Shown: one piece after another, positions 1-12,209 of the stretch
Layout: each line of letters opens with the position of its first letter
How positions within the stretch are numbered: the stretch's first letter is position 1
Source of the DNA: Tetrahymena elliotti 4EA
Lineage: Eukaryota; Ciliophora; Oligohymenophorea; Hymenostomatida; Tetrahymenidae
Reading direction: 5' to 3'
DNA: 64,000 nt
Assembly: GCA_000231825.2 (NCBI GenBank)
Contig: JH720302.1
Coordinates: 601,428 to 665,427, forward strand
The notes under the pieces: generated by a model
Database searches by the model: none
What the model was told of the DNA's origin: nothing
Seen by the model: only the letters and a program-made list of their open reading frames with translations
Made by a program: the position numbers and the translations under genes

Positions 1-1523
1 AATGTTAAAAGCCGAAATTTAAAAATATGATCATTTTAAAGAAAAGTTAGTAATTTTACCTCTCATTAATTTCAAATTATGAGTAAGAACTTAAATCATA
101 GATGAGAAACTTTAATTAAATAAAAATTAAAATATATCTGTATATCTTTGGAAATTAAAGTACTTTATTCAGATAAGTAAAATTTATTTTATTTTATTTT
201 GACATTGATTTATTTATTTTTTAATATTTCTTTCAATATTAAATTGATATTGATTAATTAGTAATAAATACGAAAAATTAGATTAATTTTTTCAAACCAA
301 ATTTTTGTTAATTTGATAACAAAATGAATTAATCTGATTATTAGTAATGAGTTTCAGATACTACCACTAATTTGCAAAAAATAGGCAAGAACCAAATATT
401 TTTAATTAAAAAATTAAAATATTCATATTCTTTTTCCTTTTTACAAAAATTAGAAAAAAAATTTTTGGAATTAGAAATGCTTAATCCTATCTGTATTAAA
501 TAAATTCATCATTAATTGATAAATAGTAAATATATTTTTTATAAAGCATTGATCACATAAAAATAAACTGAATTTGATAAATTATTATTTAAAACCGAAA
601 AATCAAATGTTTTTTAAAAATATTGATAAAAAATAATATTGTAAAAATATCTACCAACAAATAATACTTATTTTAGTTTCAATAACTAACTAACTAACCT
701 ATGAAGATTAAAATAAATACTAATATAAATGTATGAAAGACTATAAACATAAGAATTGTTTATAAGCTAATAATTTAAGCTATGTAAATTAATTATTAAT
801 TATTGTTTTTATTCAGTTGAAATTATATTATATTTAGTTGTCAAAATTTAACATTTTAAGTTCTACTTATTAAATATTTATTTATTCCTTATTTATTATT
901 GTGTTTTTTTTATTCGTTGTTTCTATTTATTTATAATTAGCTATATTTCACAAATTAAATAAATTAGCCAGGACTAATCTTTTTTTTCTTTCTCTCACTT
1001 ATCACTTTTTTATTGTAAATCGGGAATCCAAAAGATGAGATTTTTACAAGCACTAATTAAAATACAGTGAGTAGAAGAGAATTTACATATCTAAGGTTTT
1101 AGGAAATGACCTTATAATTTGGTGACTTCCTCTCCTGTTTTAGTTTTCCAAACCTAGATCATACCTTTTTCCCCTCCTAATAATTTAAAATTTTAAAGAA
1201 ATGAAGGTAATAATAAATTATTAATTTACCAGTAATAATATATTAACAACAAGGTGTAATACAAGGATCCATTTAGTCTTCGCCTCCAGTATATATCTTC
1301 TTTTACTATTATTTTAAATCAAAAATTAATAAAATGTTCACATCTAAAAATCAATCATAATCAATTTTTCTAAATTTCTTAAAAATATTTTATTAAAAAT
1401 TCAATCAAATCAATCAAAAATTCTCTTATTATGAGAGAAACATTAAAGTATTAATCTTTTTTCTTTTACAATAAAAATAATTTGTTTTCTAACCATTCAT
1501 TCATTAATATTGCATTTAATAGA
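1..1523. other. AT-rich intergenic region
   Basis: This spacer lies downstream of the minus-strand WD40 gene. I see no convincing open frame or RNA gene. A slightly GC-richer patch at about 1,080-1,290 contains, on the minus strand, a short WD-repeat-like string (IYTGGED) at about 1,265-1,300. It could be a remnant of the missing last WD repeat of the neighbouring gene, but this is too short to claim. Confidence 0.6.
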
Positions 1524-2614
1524 TCAATAACAAAAATATCTTATTAATAAATCACACTTTAAGCAATTCTTATTTAAAAAACTTAAAATGAATTAAAATC
1601 TAATAAATGCAGAGCTAAATATGTGATTTTAGTTATCAAAAATATTATTTTAAATTGAGTTTGTTTGCTTGTTTATTTGTTTGTTTGTTTTAGTAAAAAA
1701 TGTTATTACAATTCCTCCTTCAAAAGAGTCAATCAGTAAAATTTGTCCATCAATTGTTGAGCAGAGAATTAATTCACCATTTTAACTGAATTTTAAAGTT
1801 CTAACTTAAGGGCAATCATAATTCCATGAAGCGAATGCACCTTATTCGTGTCTATTAATATCGTATAAAGCAATTTTAGTGAAATCTGAACCACCTACAG
1901 TTTCTGTATAAGATATTGCATAAACTAATCCCAAGTTATCGAAAGCAGCAACAGGATTGCATTTTCTTTCAGATAAATCTAAAATAGCATTTTCTCCCAA
2001 AGTCATTGAATTTAAATCCCAAAAACGCATTGTGCAATCCTAAGAAGTACTTAAAAATATATCTGATGCATTATTAAGATCTAAGCACAAAATAATATCT
2101 GTGTGTCCAACAAACTTTTTAACGATTTCATTATCATGTAAAGACCAATAAATGATTGTAACTATTTATTATATTCATTAAACAATTGAAGTCTCTAAAT
2201 AAAATGCTTTTTAAATAATTCTTTACAATTTTTTTGAGTAACGCAAAGAATTGCTTCGCTATTATGAGTAAATCTAACTAAATCAAGCTAGCTTTCTTTA
2301 TGATAAAGTTTTTTAACTTACTCACCATTCAATAAATTGTATTCTATGATTTATTCTCCATCACAAGTTACTAGATACTCTCCACATTTAGAAATATCCA
2401 TTGATGTTATTGCTACTTTCTAATTTTAAACAATATTTGAATTAATTCTTGTTATTTTGTACTTGTTTTGATCAATTTCACTCAAATATATCCTCTAGTT
2501 AAAATAATTCTTTCAATGCAATTTAAAATAAATTTTTACATTATCCTTAAATACTTTAGCCTTTTTTAAACTTTTCATAACATCATCATTTATTTAAACT
2601 TCTTCCCTGTCCAT
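1524..2614 (-). CDS. WDR82/Swd2-like WD40 protein, C-terminally short
   Basis: Swd2/WDR82 is a WD40 propeller subunit of COMPASS (Set1) histone H3K4 methyltransferase and of Pol II termination complexes. Exons on the minus strand are 2614-2540, 2419-2227 and 2161-1524; the introns are 120 and 65 nt and phases agree. The N-terminus (MKSLKKAKVFKDN then KVAITSMDIS) matches the WDR82 start (RSFRVAKVFRE..KINCFDFS). Next come LDLVRFTH, YWSLHDNEIVKKFVGH, and CTMRFWDL as the clearest WD unit, then KIALYDINRHEQGAFASW and LKFSQNGELILCST. After LLIDSFEGG the family continues for about 70-90 residues with one or two more WD repeats. Here the frame instead turns into low-complexity Asn/Lys/Phe sequence up to TGA at 1524. 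It is either a divergent, shortened paralogue, a decayed copy, or a gene with a downstream exon I could not find. Family assignment is fairly secure; function of the short form is not. Confidence 0.75.
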
Positions 2615-3959
2615 CTAAAAACTATCTTTGAACTTAAATATTATATTAATCAATCCTTTCCTTTCTTTTTGATATTTGATAAACTTAAATCAATATTTAT
2701 TAAATTAATTAATTAGTGTCTCTTAGTTTATATTTTTCAAATCAATTTTCATATCTAATTAATAACTTTATTGATAATTTTCTTGCTTATTTAATAAGAA
2801 ATAAATAAATAGCTAGCTAGCTAAATAATAATGTTAGCACTCCAAAATTTATCAAAAAGGAAACTAAAAAAAAGATTCACTAGATATCTTAAAAGCACTT
2901 CTAATTTTTATCTAAAATTATCAATAATTTATCTTGTCCATAGTTATGTATTACCTCAATAAGTTAATTTTAAGCAAATTAATCAAAAATATAAGTTAGA
3001 ATTATTTCATTTCTCAAAATGATTCACTTATTAATTTTTACTAATCTATTTATTATCAAGAACAATAAAAATGAATAAATAATTTTCAAGCTTTTTTTGT
3101 TGAGTTTACTTAAATTATCCGTCTTATTTAGAGTAATAATCAAAATAATTCATTCTAATGTTTTAAATTCATAAAAACTTAAGAAGTAAAATCTAAATTT
3201 TAAATTATTAAAATAATTTGCTTAATTATTTTTTGTTTTATTTTGAAATTAAAAAAATTTAAACTGATTTTTTTTAAATTTGCTAGTTGCTTTTTGAGAT
3301 TACTTAAAAGATACAATAGATGATAATATATCAAAATCATAACTTTTTTATTTAAGATTTTGCAACAAGGGCACAAAAAAAAAACAAATCAAAAAAGATA
3401 AAGAATATCTTTAAACATATCTTATTTTGTCTAACAATACTGCATTAAAAAAGCACTTTAAAGAAAGATTAAATTTAATAACAAATATTTAAACAAAAGT
3501 AACACATTTTAATTAGTTTCTTTTTGAGTTTATTTTTTATAGATGATAGAATACTTTCATGATCTAGAGATTTATGAAATAGTAGTCATATGAACACAAA
3601 AAAACCAAAATAGAAAGAAAGAAGGAGGATATCTTTGAATAATATCTTTTTATCTTGAAATACTTATTTATGAATAATTGAAGAGAAGATATTTAAATAA
3701 ATGCAACTTCTTTTTGAGTAAGCATTTTTTGAGATAAATTAATAGTTTATCAAAAGAATATTCAATATTTTTAATATGCCACAGAAGCATAAAAAAACTT
3801 CAGAATAACTTTGGAGAATATATTATCTTTCGTATTATTTTATGATGATTTTAAAAGATATTATTTAAAAAAAGATAAGACCAAAAATAAATAATAAGTA
3901 AGATTGCTGATTGCTGAGTAATATAAAAAATATATATTTTTAAAGAAAATAAAATTTGA
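2615..3959. other. Intergenic spacer with degenerate repeats
   Basis: This spacer separates two minus-strand genes and should hold the promoter of the WD40 gene and the 3' end of the LRR gene. No coding frame is convincing. It contains a short TAGC-rich run at about 2,810-2,824 and the degenerate three-copy repeat described at 3290-3850. Confidence 0.6.
3290..3850. repeat. Three degenerate direct copies of a ~200-bp unit
   Basis: Copies begin at about 3290, 3520 and 3724. The landmarks recur in the same order: TTTTTTGAG or CTTTTTGAG; TAGATGATA in the first two copies; a CA-plus-poly-A stretch (gcacaaaaaa, acacaaaaaa, gcataaaaaa); then GATATCTTT-like or TATTATCTTT sequence. An extra CTTTTTGAGTA sits at 3710. 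The copies have diverged and do not preserve an open frame. No transposase frame or terminal inverted repeat is seen. Confidence 0.4.
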
Positions 3960-5750
3960 TCAAATTTAAACAACATATTCAACTAAGCTTTTGAATTTTT
4001 TAATTGCTTGAAGTGCTTTTGATTTTTAGTATTCAAAGCCAAATAAATTAATTTGTAAATATTATAATTTATAATTTTTCTTTAGATTATTAACTATATG
4101 GAATAATATATCTCTTTGATCATGAAGTTCTTCTAGATTCGTGATTAATATTAATTCTTTCAAGCTTAAAAGTTTTGAAAAACCTTTTGTTATTTCACCA
4201 AAATTTTCAATCTATATAGGATTATCTGATAATTTTATCTTGAACTGTTTTAGATGTTGATGTAATGTAGAAAGACTATCAATAATCTCTTTAACTCCGT
4301 TCCCATTAAGTTAATTTTTGGATATATCCAATTGCAAATTTTCTAGATTAACTATTTAAGGTAAGCTTTTAGCTATAATTTAACTATGGCTTTGCTAAAG
4401 ATTAAAGTAGTTAATTTACAGATAAAGAACTTAAAGCTAAGTTAAATTTTATAAATTATCAAATAGACCTTTAATATCTAAATCAATGACTTCACAATGT
4501 AATCGATTTATTAATTATAAATTTAAGTTTTTTAGATTCTTTTAAGTAGAAATAGCCTCAGATAGAGAATTAATTAATTGATTAGCAAAAACACAATCAA
4601 ATATAAGCTCTAGCTTATTCAAATCTAATGCTGAAAATTATTAAATGGAAAAAGACTGATAAAACTCTTTTATTAAACTGTTATGTGTAAATTTCAAACT
4701 TAAAAATTACAACTTACTACATAGTGATAAAGACTTCTAAAAAAGATCAATTTTTTAATTTTCTAGAGGCAAAATCATTTACAATTAGCTCATGCAACTA
4801 CTGTTGCTAGATTCATTTAAAATTAAAGAAATTTACTCAAAAGCTTTTTCAGATATTTCAGATCTATCTAATTCAATAAGAAGATCTTCTATCTATGGCA
4901 AATATTTTAGTACAAAAAAGTAATTTAATTTACTGTTTTAAAATTTAAAATTTAGTTTCTTCAAAGCTTAATTTTTATTTTAAATAATCAAGTCATTTTC
5001 TATTTGTTTTTTCTAATTCACTTTTAAAAGCAAAACAACCTCAGACAATTTTTATGATTTCTCAAATAAATTCTGAAAAATAGCACAGAATCCTGCATCA
5101 CTAATTTCGTTATCATAATAACTTAAATATAATTTTTAAAGCTCACTGAGTTGTTTAAGAGATTCAGAAAGATCTATTAAACTCTAATCTGTTAGAAAAT
5201 TGAAGTTAAATCTGAGATCTAATTGAGTTAAGTTTGGTAATTACTTTAACTTCTAGCTCAAATAATATATTTGCCCATTTTTCATGTTGATGTAATATAA
5301 TAGAAAAGATAGCGATTTCAGCTAAGGAAAATATGCTAAAGAATCAAAGATTTTGTAAAGCCCTGAAAAATTATCTTGCAAATTCATCCCCAAACCAATT
5401 TAAAGCTCATTAATATTTTAAATTTAAGTAATTGATGAAGCTAATTCTTCCATTTTTTGAGAGGAAATATCATTGCTAGAAATATCGATTATCAAACTAC
5501 TGCATGATTCAACTTATTTCAAAAATCCAAAAAGATTATTTATATTAGAGCCACATATCGAATTAAAAAAGTTCAATCTAATTATATTTAATTAATATTT
5601 TGAATAATTTGCCAAATGTGGAGACACAAATGTTATAATTTAATTTTTATAATTTAAGTCAAGCACTCTATTTGTTTATTATGACTGAGTGGCCTTCTAA
5701 TATAAATTGACTACTCTGACTTCATCTAAAAACTATAGATCCAGATCCAT
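3960..5750 (-). CDS. Leucine-rich-repeat protein, 596 aa
   Basis: A single exon starts at ATG 5750-5748 and ends at TGA 3962-3960 with the frame intact throughout. The protein is built of irregular Leu-rich repeats of about 25-30 residues, for example LKSLSFLLYYINMKNGQ, LPNLTQLDLRF, LQKLYLSYYDNEISDAG, LKNLNLQLINRLHCEVIDL, LQVLYLQINYFNLQQ and LENLQLDISKNQLNGNGV. Repeats with a D-G or N-G after the Asn resemble the RNase-inhibitor-type LRRs abundant in ciliates. There is no signal peptide, membrane segment or kinase domain. The likely role is protein binding; the partner is unknown. Ciliate genomes hold large paralogous families of such proteins, so orthology cannot be set from sequence alone. 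It lies tail-to-head with the hydrolase gene upstream, 944 bp away. Confidence 0.85.
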
Positions 5751-6694
5751 TTTAATAATTGTTTAATAAATTAGTAGAAATAATAAGTAATATTCGATCA
5801 ATCACTTTTAATTAATCTTTCTAATAAAAGATATTTTTTGATTAAACACACTATTAATATTTACTTAATAATTTACAATTTTAATTTACAAAAAGTGCCA
5901 ATAAATATTTTTTTACTTTTTATTTATTTCAAATAATTTTTTATAAAACTTTTTTTAAAATTAATTACAATATTTTTTCAATTTTTAGAGAAAAGGAAAT
6001 TTTAAGAAATACTTTGACTAATAGATTTTTTAAAAATTACCTTTTATCTAGGATTTTTTAAATAAAATTCTGGAATATATAGCCTTAACAACAACATAAA
6101 TACAGTTTTATTTTATTATTTGTTATTTTATTATTCTTGAATTTTTTATTCAATTTCAATTCTTGCCTTTTCACCTCTGATTATTTAGGGAAGGTCATTT
6201 GAGAATGGGATTGTCCTCATCGATGTTGAATCTTATTATATGAGATGCTTTGAAACTACCGTCTTTTCCTTTCCTGAATGCTTAATTCTGGAATTCTCTT
6301 GAAAATTTAAATTTAAGTAATTTAGATTTTTTCATTAAAAAAAAAATTAAATTTTTAAGAAAGTTATTGGGTTATTAAATAGATTTAAAAATTAATTAAA
6401 TTATGTTTGATCGAAAATAAATATATCTACTAATTATAAATTTATTTTTAAAGATTTTTACTTTTAATTATTTTTAATGATATTTATTATAATTTTAAAT
6501 CAAATTTCCTCTTTAAATACTTTAAAAATTATTGAAAATCTTCTAAGTCATCAATCATGCTGAGATGCATTTTCTTAAAGTTAAAAAGCTTCTAAGTAAT
6601 CTTCTTTTTGAGAATATTTGATTTTATTTTTAAAAATAGATTTTAAAAAATTAATTAGTTTGAATTGTTTTTGTATGTAAATAAAAAATAAGTT
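5751..6694. other. Intergenic region containing a coding-like island
   Basis: Mostly AT-rich spacer between two minus-strand genes. The exception is a GC-richer plus-strand segment at 6141-6302, listed separately. Confidence 0.6.
6141..6302 (+). pseudogene. Possible gene fragment or isolated exon
   Basis: This 162-bp plus-strand stretch is distinctly less AT-rich than its surroundings. It is open in one frame from just after a TGA at 6138-6140 to TGA 6300-6302. The centre reads RSFENGIVLIDVESYYMRCF, with coding-like codon composition. A good 3' splice-like site (TTATTTAG) precedes GGAAGG at 6190. There is no upstream ATG and no neighbouring exon that I can identify. IVLIDVESYYMRC weakly recalls the first active-site motif of Y-family DNA polymerases (hIDmDcFya), but the similarity stops there. 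It could be a relic exon, a small unrecognised gene, or chance. Confidence 0.3.
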
Positions 6695-7810
6695 TCAAAC
6701 TCTTTTATGAATCCAGTCAACTACTATTTTCATATATTCATCTATTTCAGGTTCTAGAGGGATTCCATGCCAGAGATTGTGATCATAAATTATTTACTTA
6801 TCTTAACAAGGTGATTATTCAATAATTTAACTAGCTAAAGTTGGGTCAACTAGCTTATCATGCCCTCCTTAGAAAAGCAAGAAGGGTACATCAAAATCCT
6901 GGTAGAGATACTCAGTATCCATCATAGATTCTATAATTGATTTTACAGTTCCAGCTCTCAATCCTTCTTTATAGTATAATTCATCTACTTTAAACAAGTA
7001 GTCATCAACTACTTTATTTCTTTAAGCAGAACTTCTACCTCTATTAGTAGGAGTCACTTTCATTTTAGGTAGTAGTCTACCAATAAATCTACCAAATATT
7101 TTTGGATATCTCTAATAATATGGGTGATCTTTCAAGGCAGGTGCAAAGAATATAATACCCTTAAATTTTTCTCTATTTTCAAGTCCTAAATGAAAGGCTG
7201 TAAGTCCTCCTAATGAGAAACCACATAAAAATAAAGGTTTATCTGGATATATCTTTTGAACTTCAGTAATAAACTAATGGGCATCATCTATGTGTCTTTT
7301 AATATCAGGTATATATCCCCTTAAGCCTTAGCTTTTACCATATCCCTTGAAATCATAAGCACAAACTTCTATTTTATTTTTAGCTAAATCTTCTGCAATG
7401 TGAGCCAATAAATTAGAATGCCAATTCATTCCATGGAAAATAACACAGATAGCCTTTGGTGGCTATTCAAAAGCTTTAAATCTATATGTATGTAATTTAT
7501 ATTTATTTTTATCAAAATATCCCTCATCCTAAGAACTATAAAATGCATCAATAAAATTCTCCTCTGGATACACTTTATTTCTCAAAGGATTTTCAGCCTC
7601 TATTTTTTGTTTTGATTTCATTATTTTTTGGTATTATTCAACTTAATCTTCATGAAGTTTTCTGTATTTTAACTAGAAAAACAGCTGTTCAGAAGGCTTT
7701 TTATGGAAATGTTTTAGGTGTTTAGCTTACCTTGAGGTTTTGCTTTAGCTTGCAAACAAAAATTCTGCCTTTGTCAGAGATTTTTGAATAAATTTCATTA
7801 AAAAATCCAT
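6695..7810 (-). CDS. Alpha/beta hydrolase, monoglyceride-lipase type
   Basis: This is a predicted serine hydrolase of the monoacylglycerol lipase/lysophospholipase group, 348 aa. Exons on the minus strand are 7810-7731 and 7661-6695; the intron is 69 nt. The oxyanion-hole HG is at 103-104 in CVIFHGMNWHS. The nucleophile elbow is GFSLGG with Ser176. Candidate acid Asp299 lies in GHDKLVDP and His325 in NLWHGIP. KGYGKSQGLRGY matches the conserved G-x-G-x-S-x-G-x-RG strand of the family. The first exon (MDFLMKFIQKSLTKAEFLF) is short, mildly hydrophobic and basic. The internal Met at 7621 would give a 308-aa form and is the fallback start. The acceptor at 7662 was chosen because it alone keeps phase with the first exon. 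Substrate is not deducible. Confidence 0.85.
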
Positions 7811-9761
7811 ATTTAATTCTTTGAAAACTAATAAAATAAATATAAGGTTATTATATTTAATTATAAGCTAGTTAAAAATAATTCTTCATCCAAATAGATA
7901 AATAGATAGAGTTAAATAAATATTTATTTAATTTTTTTTCTAAGAATTCAATAGTTAATAAATATTAAAGTAAGAACATTTTTTTAAAAAAAATATCTCT
8001 ACTTATTTATTTTTTCATAGTAGATTTTATAAGCACATAATATAAGAGAGCTTAATTCTTAAGTACAAGAAATTAAAAAATCACATATTTATTTGTTAAA
8101 ATATTTTTGTGCTTTCCTTTTTAATTTAATTTAAAATATTTTAAATAATGGATTAAAATAATAAATTTAATATCAAATTAAATAAATTAAATTTATTAAT
8201 CTAAACTCTGAGTTTTAATCTGATTTAACATTAAAAATCATATTTAACGAGAAAAATATTTTACAGTTTTGTAATATTACTTTTCTATAAAGTCATCAAT
8301 TAATCAATCAATCAACTTTAAAATCTTTAGAATTACATTTCTTTGATTTTCATACTTACACTCTTATTTTTATTCTTATTTTATGTAAAAAATGATTTTT
8401 ATTATTTCAAAATCTTTTATTGAAGAATTTAACTATTGAAAACACTCCATTAAAAATTAGGATAACTTTTTTGGCAAAAAAGGTAGATTTTCAAAGTGCT
8501 TTTTTAAAAATATTACATAAAAAAAATAGTTTTTTTTTCTTAAATCATAATTTTTGATCATATTAGTTTAAAATATTTTTATTCTTAATTTTTGCCTTTC
8601 TGTTGAACTTAATCTTTTATTGTTATTTAAGTAAGATAAAAATTTATGTTTTTTTAAAATAGAAATTTTAAATTAAAAAATTTAGTTTTACTATGTAGGC
8701 ATGGATGGAGTTATTTATGAATTATTTAGCAAAATTTATAACACAAGGTACTTTAGCAATTTTACTTTAAAAATAAATAATTACTTTGTTTGTTTATCAG
8801 ACCATTTTTTTATTAGTTTATCTAGACAAGTAAATTTGAAGAAAAGGTTTGAAGATAAAATAAATAAAAGCAAAAGATTTCTAGAAAGAAAAGGAATATT
8901 AAATTAAAAGGCTAAAGATTTTCTTTATTTAAACAAGAAAGAAGAAATAGGTATAAAAAATGTGTGTATTCTATTATTATTTTGAGTAAGAAAAATAAAA
9001 ATAAAAGATTTAATTAGATAAAACTCTGTGGAAGAAATAAATTAAAATACCAAATGTTTTTAATTTACTTATTTACAATCAATCATTCTTTTTTCAGCTA
9101 TAAAATTTAAGAGTTTTTTGTTCCAGATAAAATAAATTTTAACTTGTTTTTTTAAAAATTGATAACTATAAATAACATTGATTTCGTTGATTGAGTGATT
9201 TAAAATTAATTTATTAATATTTTTATTTGAAATAGAATAAGAAAATTATTTAATTTTTAACTTTCGTTCTGCACACCAAAATTTCTTTTATAAAAAAATT
9301 GGAAACATTTAAGAAATTTTTGATTATATTTGCAATATTTTGATGGCTCTATAAAAGATTAACAAGTTTATTTTTCGATTAATTTTCTAAAAGAAAATTT
9401 TCAATTGATTTATCTCTTCTATTTCAAATATTTTAAAAACCTGCTATTATGTTGAAATGATCTGAGAGAATAAATATTTTTTAACAAACTATTATCAATG
9501 AATGAATGAATCGATCGATTAATGTCTTAATGATTTTTTTACTATTTATGATCAGGAAAAGAAAAAGGAAAATATAAAATTTCTAGCGTTTTCTTTATTG
9601 CTAGAAAAGCATCTATCTACCACCTCTTGCTTGTATAAATTGAAGAAAATTTCGAATTAATTAGTTAGCTAATTATTAATTATTAAAAAGAAAAGCAAAA
9701 AACAAATAAAGAAAATACAAACAAACAACAATACAAAGAAACATATAAAGTTAAAAGTGAA
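7811..9761. other. Divergent intergenic region
   Basis: This spacer lies between divergently transcribed genes, so it should contain both promoters. It is very AT-rich. A 94-codon open stretch at 8701-8985 has no convincing protein features and is not called. No RNA gene seen. Confidence 0.55.
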
Positions 9762-10661
9762 ATGATCAACATAATTAAACAAAGCACAAATTTAGTTAAG
9801 CAAGCTGCAAAACAATCTTCCATTAGGCAATATCTAATATCTGCTAATCCTGTAACTAAATTGGGTTATGTCAGCACTTATAAGTACACCAGTCTTACTT
9901 AAAAGTTTTAGGATTAATATTCCAGATGCAAGGAAGAAATTTGCTCTGGAAGTTAGTTTTTGAGAGACTATATTTCCTAATTATCTTAAAATGATAAGAA
10001 GCTTTCCAAAAAGAACTATATTACTTTCAAGAGAAACATAGATTCAGCTGAAAACTTGGAAGCTCTTATTTAATACCTTTAACCCTTAGCTTAGAACATG
10101 CAAAGTCTTAACTCTAAAAAGCAAAAGAGATTACTTAAGTTAATTTTTTTTGTAGAAAAGAATATGTTGCAACAAGTAGGTGTTGAACTAGATCACAGTA
10201 AAGACTCTTTGCTCGATCAAGAATCAATTGTTAAACGTATCAGTGCATTGAAAAACTACATGGGTAACTCTGCTGAAAATAAGAATCTTTTATTACAAAA
10301 ATAAGTTATTCCTAATACAATAATTGAAAATTTCTACTAATTAAAAGAAAACGTTTGCAATTAATAATTAAAAAAGCTTCAACGCTAACAAATTGTTCTC
10401 AGTTCTTTCAAAACTCTTACTTACCTAACCATTCCAACCATTTTCTATGTTCTCCCATACTCCTCTATCCTTTTCCTTCATCCATATGTTGGTGAAACCT
10501 TCTATCGTTTCTCACTTTTAAGCTTAAGATAGAATTAAAAAACAGGAATCTTTATTAGTTTACTCTTGGGAGGCAGTCTCAGTCTCGCTTTCTACAAAAC
10601 CTATTCAGATATGTATGGAGTCTATGAAAGAAAATTCCACCCATCTTCTATCTCACTTTGA
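9762..10661 (+). CDS. Likely mitochondrial membrane protein, 299 aa
   Basis: A single exon runs from ATG 9762 to TGA 10659-10661. The N-terminus (MINIIKQSTNLVKQAAKQSS followed by IRQYLIS) is basic, lacks acidic residues and is amphipathic, as expected of a mitochondrial targeting peptide. The middle is helical and charged. Two hydrophobic segments follow near the C-terminus: about residues 225-250 (TYLTIPTIFYVLPYSSILFL) and about 262-285 (TGIFISLLLGGSLSLAFYKT). I do not recognise the family. The proline-containing first segment, flanked by basic residues, faintly recalls LETM1-type inner-membrane proteins, but other LETM1 hallmarks are missing, so I do not assign it. Codon use is less AT-biased than the surroundings, so the coding call is strong. 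Confidence 0.85.
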
Positions 10662-12209
10662 ACTACTTTAAAATAAAGTATTAAAACCAATAAAATAACC
10701 CTAAAATAATACTTCAATAGTTTATTATAGAACTAAATAATCAAATAAAAAATCAAAGTGAACAAATGAGCAATACATGACTTCTCACATTTGAAGAAAA
10801 TCAACTCAACATAACAGATAGTTCATTCAAGAAGCAATTAAGAGAAAAACTCAAAAATTATTTAATTAATTTTTGAATTTTCTCTAAAGATCTCTTAGAA
10901 TGAATTGAAGAAATATTTAAAAAAGTTGATAAACAAATTTCATCCATCAGTTCTTTCAACAAACATTTCAAATATAATTTTTTTACTATTATAATTAATA
11001 AATAAATAAATTTTTACTACTGTTTTATATATATAAATTATTCACAAACAAATATACTCTTTTGTTTCCTTTTCATTCAAATTATCTCTTTTTCATCCAT
11101 CCATTAATTCTTTTTAACTATTCATAAATATTTCTCATATTTATCATTAAATTCTTTTATTATCAATTATATAAAAGACTATTGAAACCATGTTCCCATT
11201 ATCTACTCTTTATGTTTTTAAATTAAAATACTCTAAGTAATTAAAACCAATAATTTTTAAAATTATGCGAAAAATGTTAAATTTTTCAATTTCAGTTAGA
11301 ATTAAAATAATTAAGATAAGTTAAACTGTTTTAAATTATCTATTTTTTATGATTTAAAAGCATTTAAATTTGAAAAAGTAATTCACTTCTCAAAATTTTA
11401 TATTTCTAAATCGATACTTTTTAAAAGTATTCTAAGCAATTTTTAAGAAAATTTTGTAAACTGATATTTTATGAATATTATTCTAATTTATTATGTTTCT
11501 GATTATTTTCATCTCTAAATAAAAAAATTAATTATTTCTCTACAGTTTTTAAGAATATTATCTAGATTCTACAAATCTTAAATTAATTTTTTACCATTCC
11601 ATTTTTAAGCATAACTTAAAATTCAGAAAATAGTTTAAAGATAATTTATTCAATGCATAATAAAACTAAGAAAAGTTGAAAAAGATAAATTATGATTCAA
11701 ACAAATTCTTTTCTGAAATAAGAAGAAATAATAACCTAGAAGCATAATTTGTTTTTAAATTTTCTCAATTTACAACAATCTTATTTCTAAATTTCATAAA
11801 AAAATAAAAAAAAGTCAGTATTTAACAAAATACTTGATAGTTTTTAAAATAATATTTTGTGTCAATTTAATTTAAATTGAATAAAATAATTACAATTTTG
11901 ATTGATTAAGTTATTTTTTTATTAAATAGATACTTAGAGAGAAAAAATATTGAGAAAGTATTTGGCTGTTGGAATAAGTTAAAAATTAGATTTATTGATT
12001 TTTAAAGAGAAATAACATTATTAATATTTTGAATTTGATAATTTTTCAGTTGAAAATTAGATTTGTTTGAATTAATTGATTGATTAAAAAATTGGTTTTA
12101 ATTGATTTAAGAATCAAAATTCAAAATCGTGTTTAATTAAACTTAATTTTTATAAAGCTGATATAAATAGTCACAAGAGATTATATATTTAGTGAATAAT
12201 TAGGCCATT
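10662..12209. other. AT-rich intergenic region
   Basis: This spacer separates two co-oriented plus-strand genes. No open frame of note, RNA gene or repeat was recognised. A TGA at 12159-12161 bounds the upstream reading frame of the next gene. Confidence 0.6.

Noticed and set aside
1265..1300. WD-repeat-like string on the minus strand
   Set aside because: Only seven residues (IYTGGED) fit, the following residues do not, and no splice junction joins it in phase to the WD40 gene.
8701..8985. 94-codon plus-strand open frame starting MDGVIYEL
   Set aside because: AT-rich composition equals the surrounding spacer. With TGA as the only stop, frames this long are expected by chance. No protein features.
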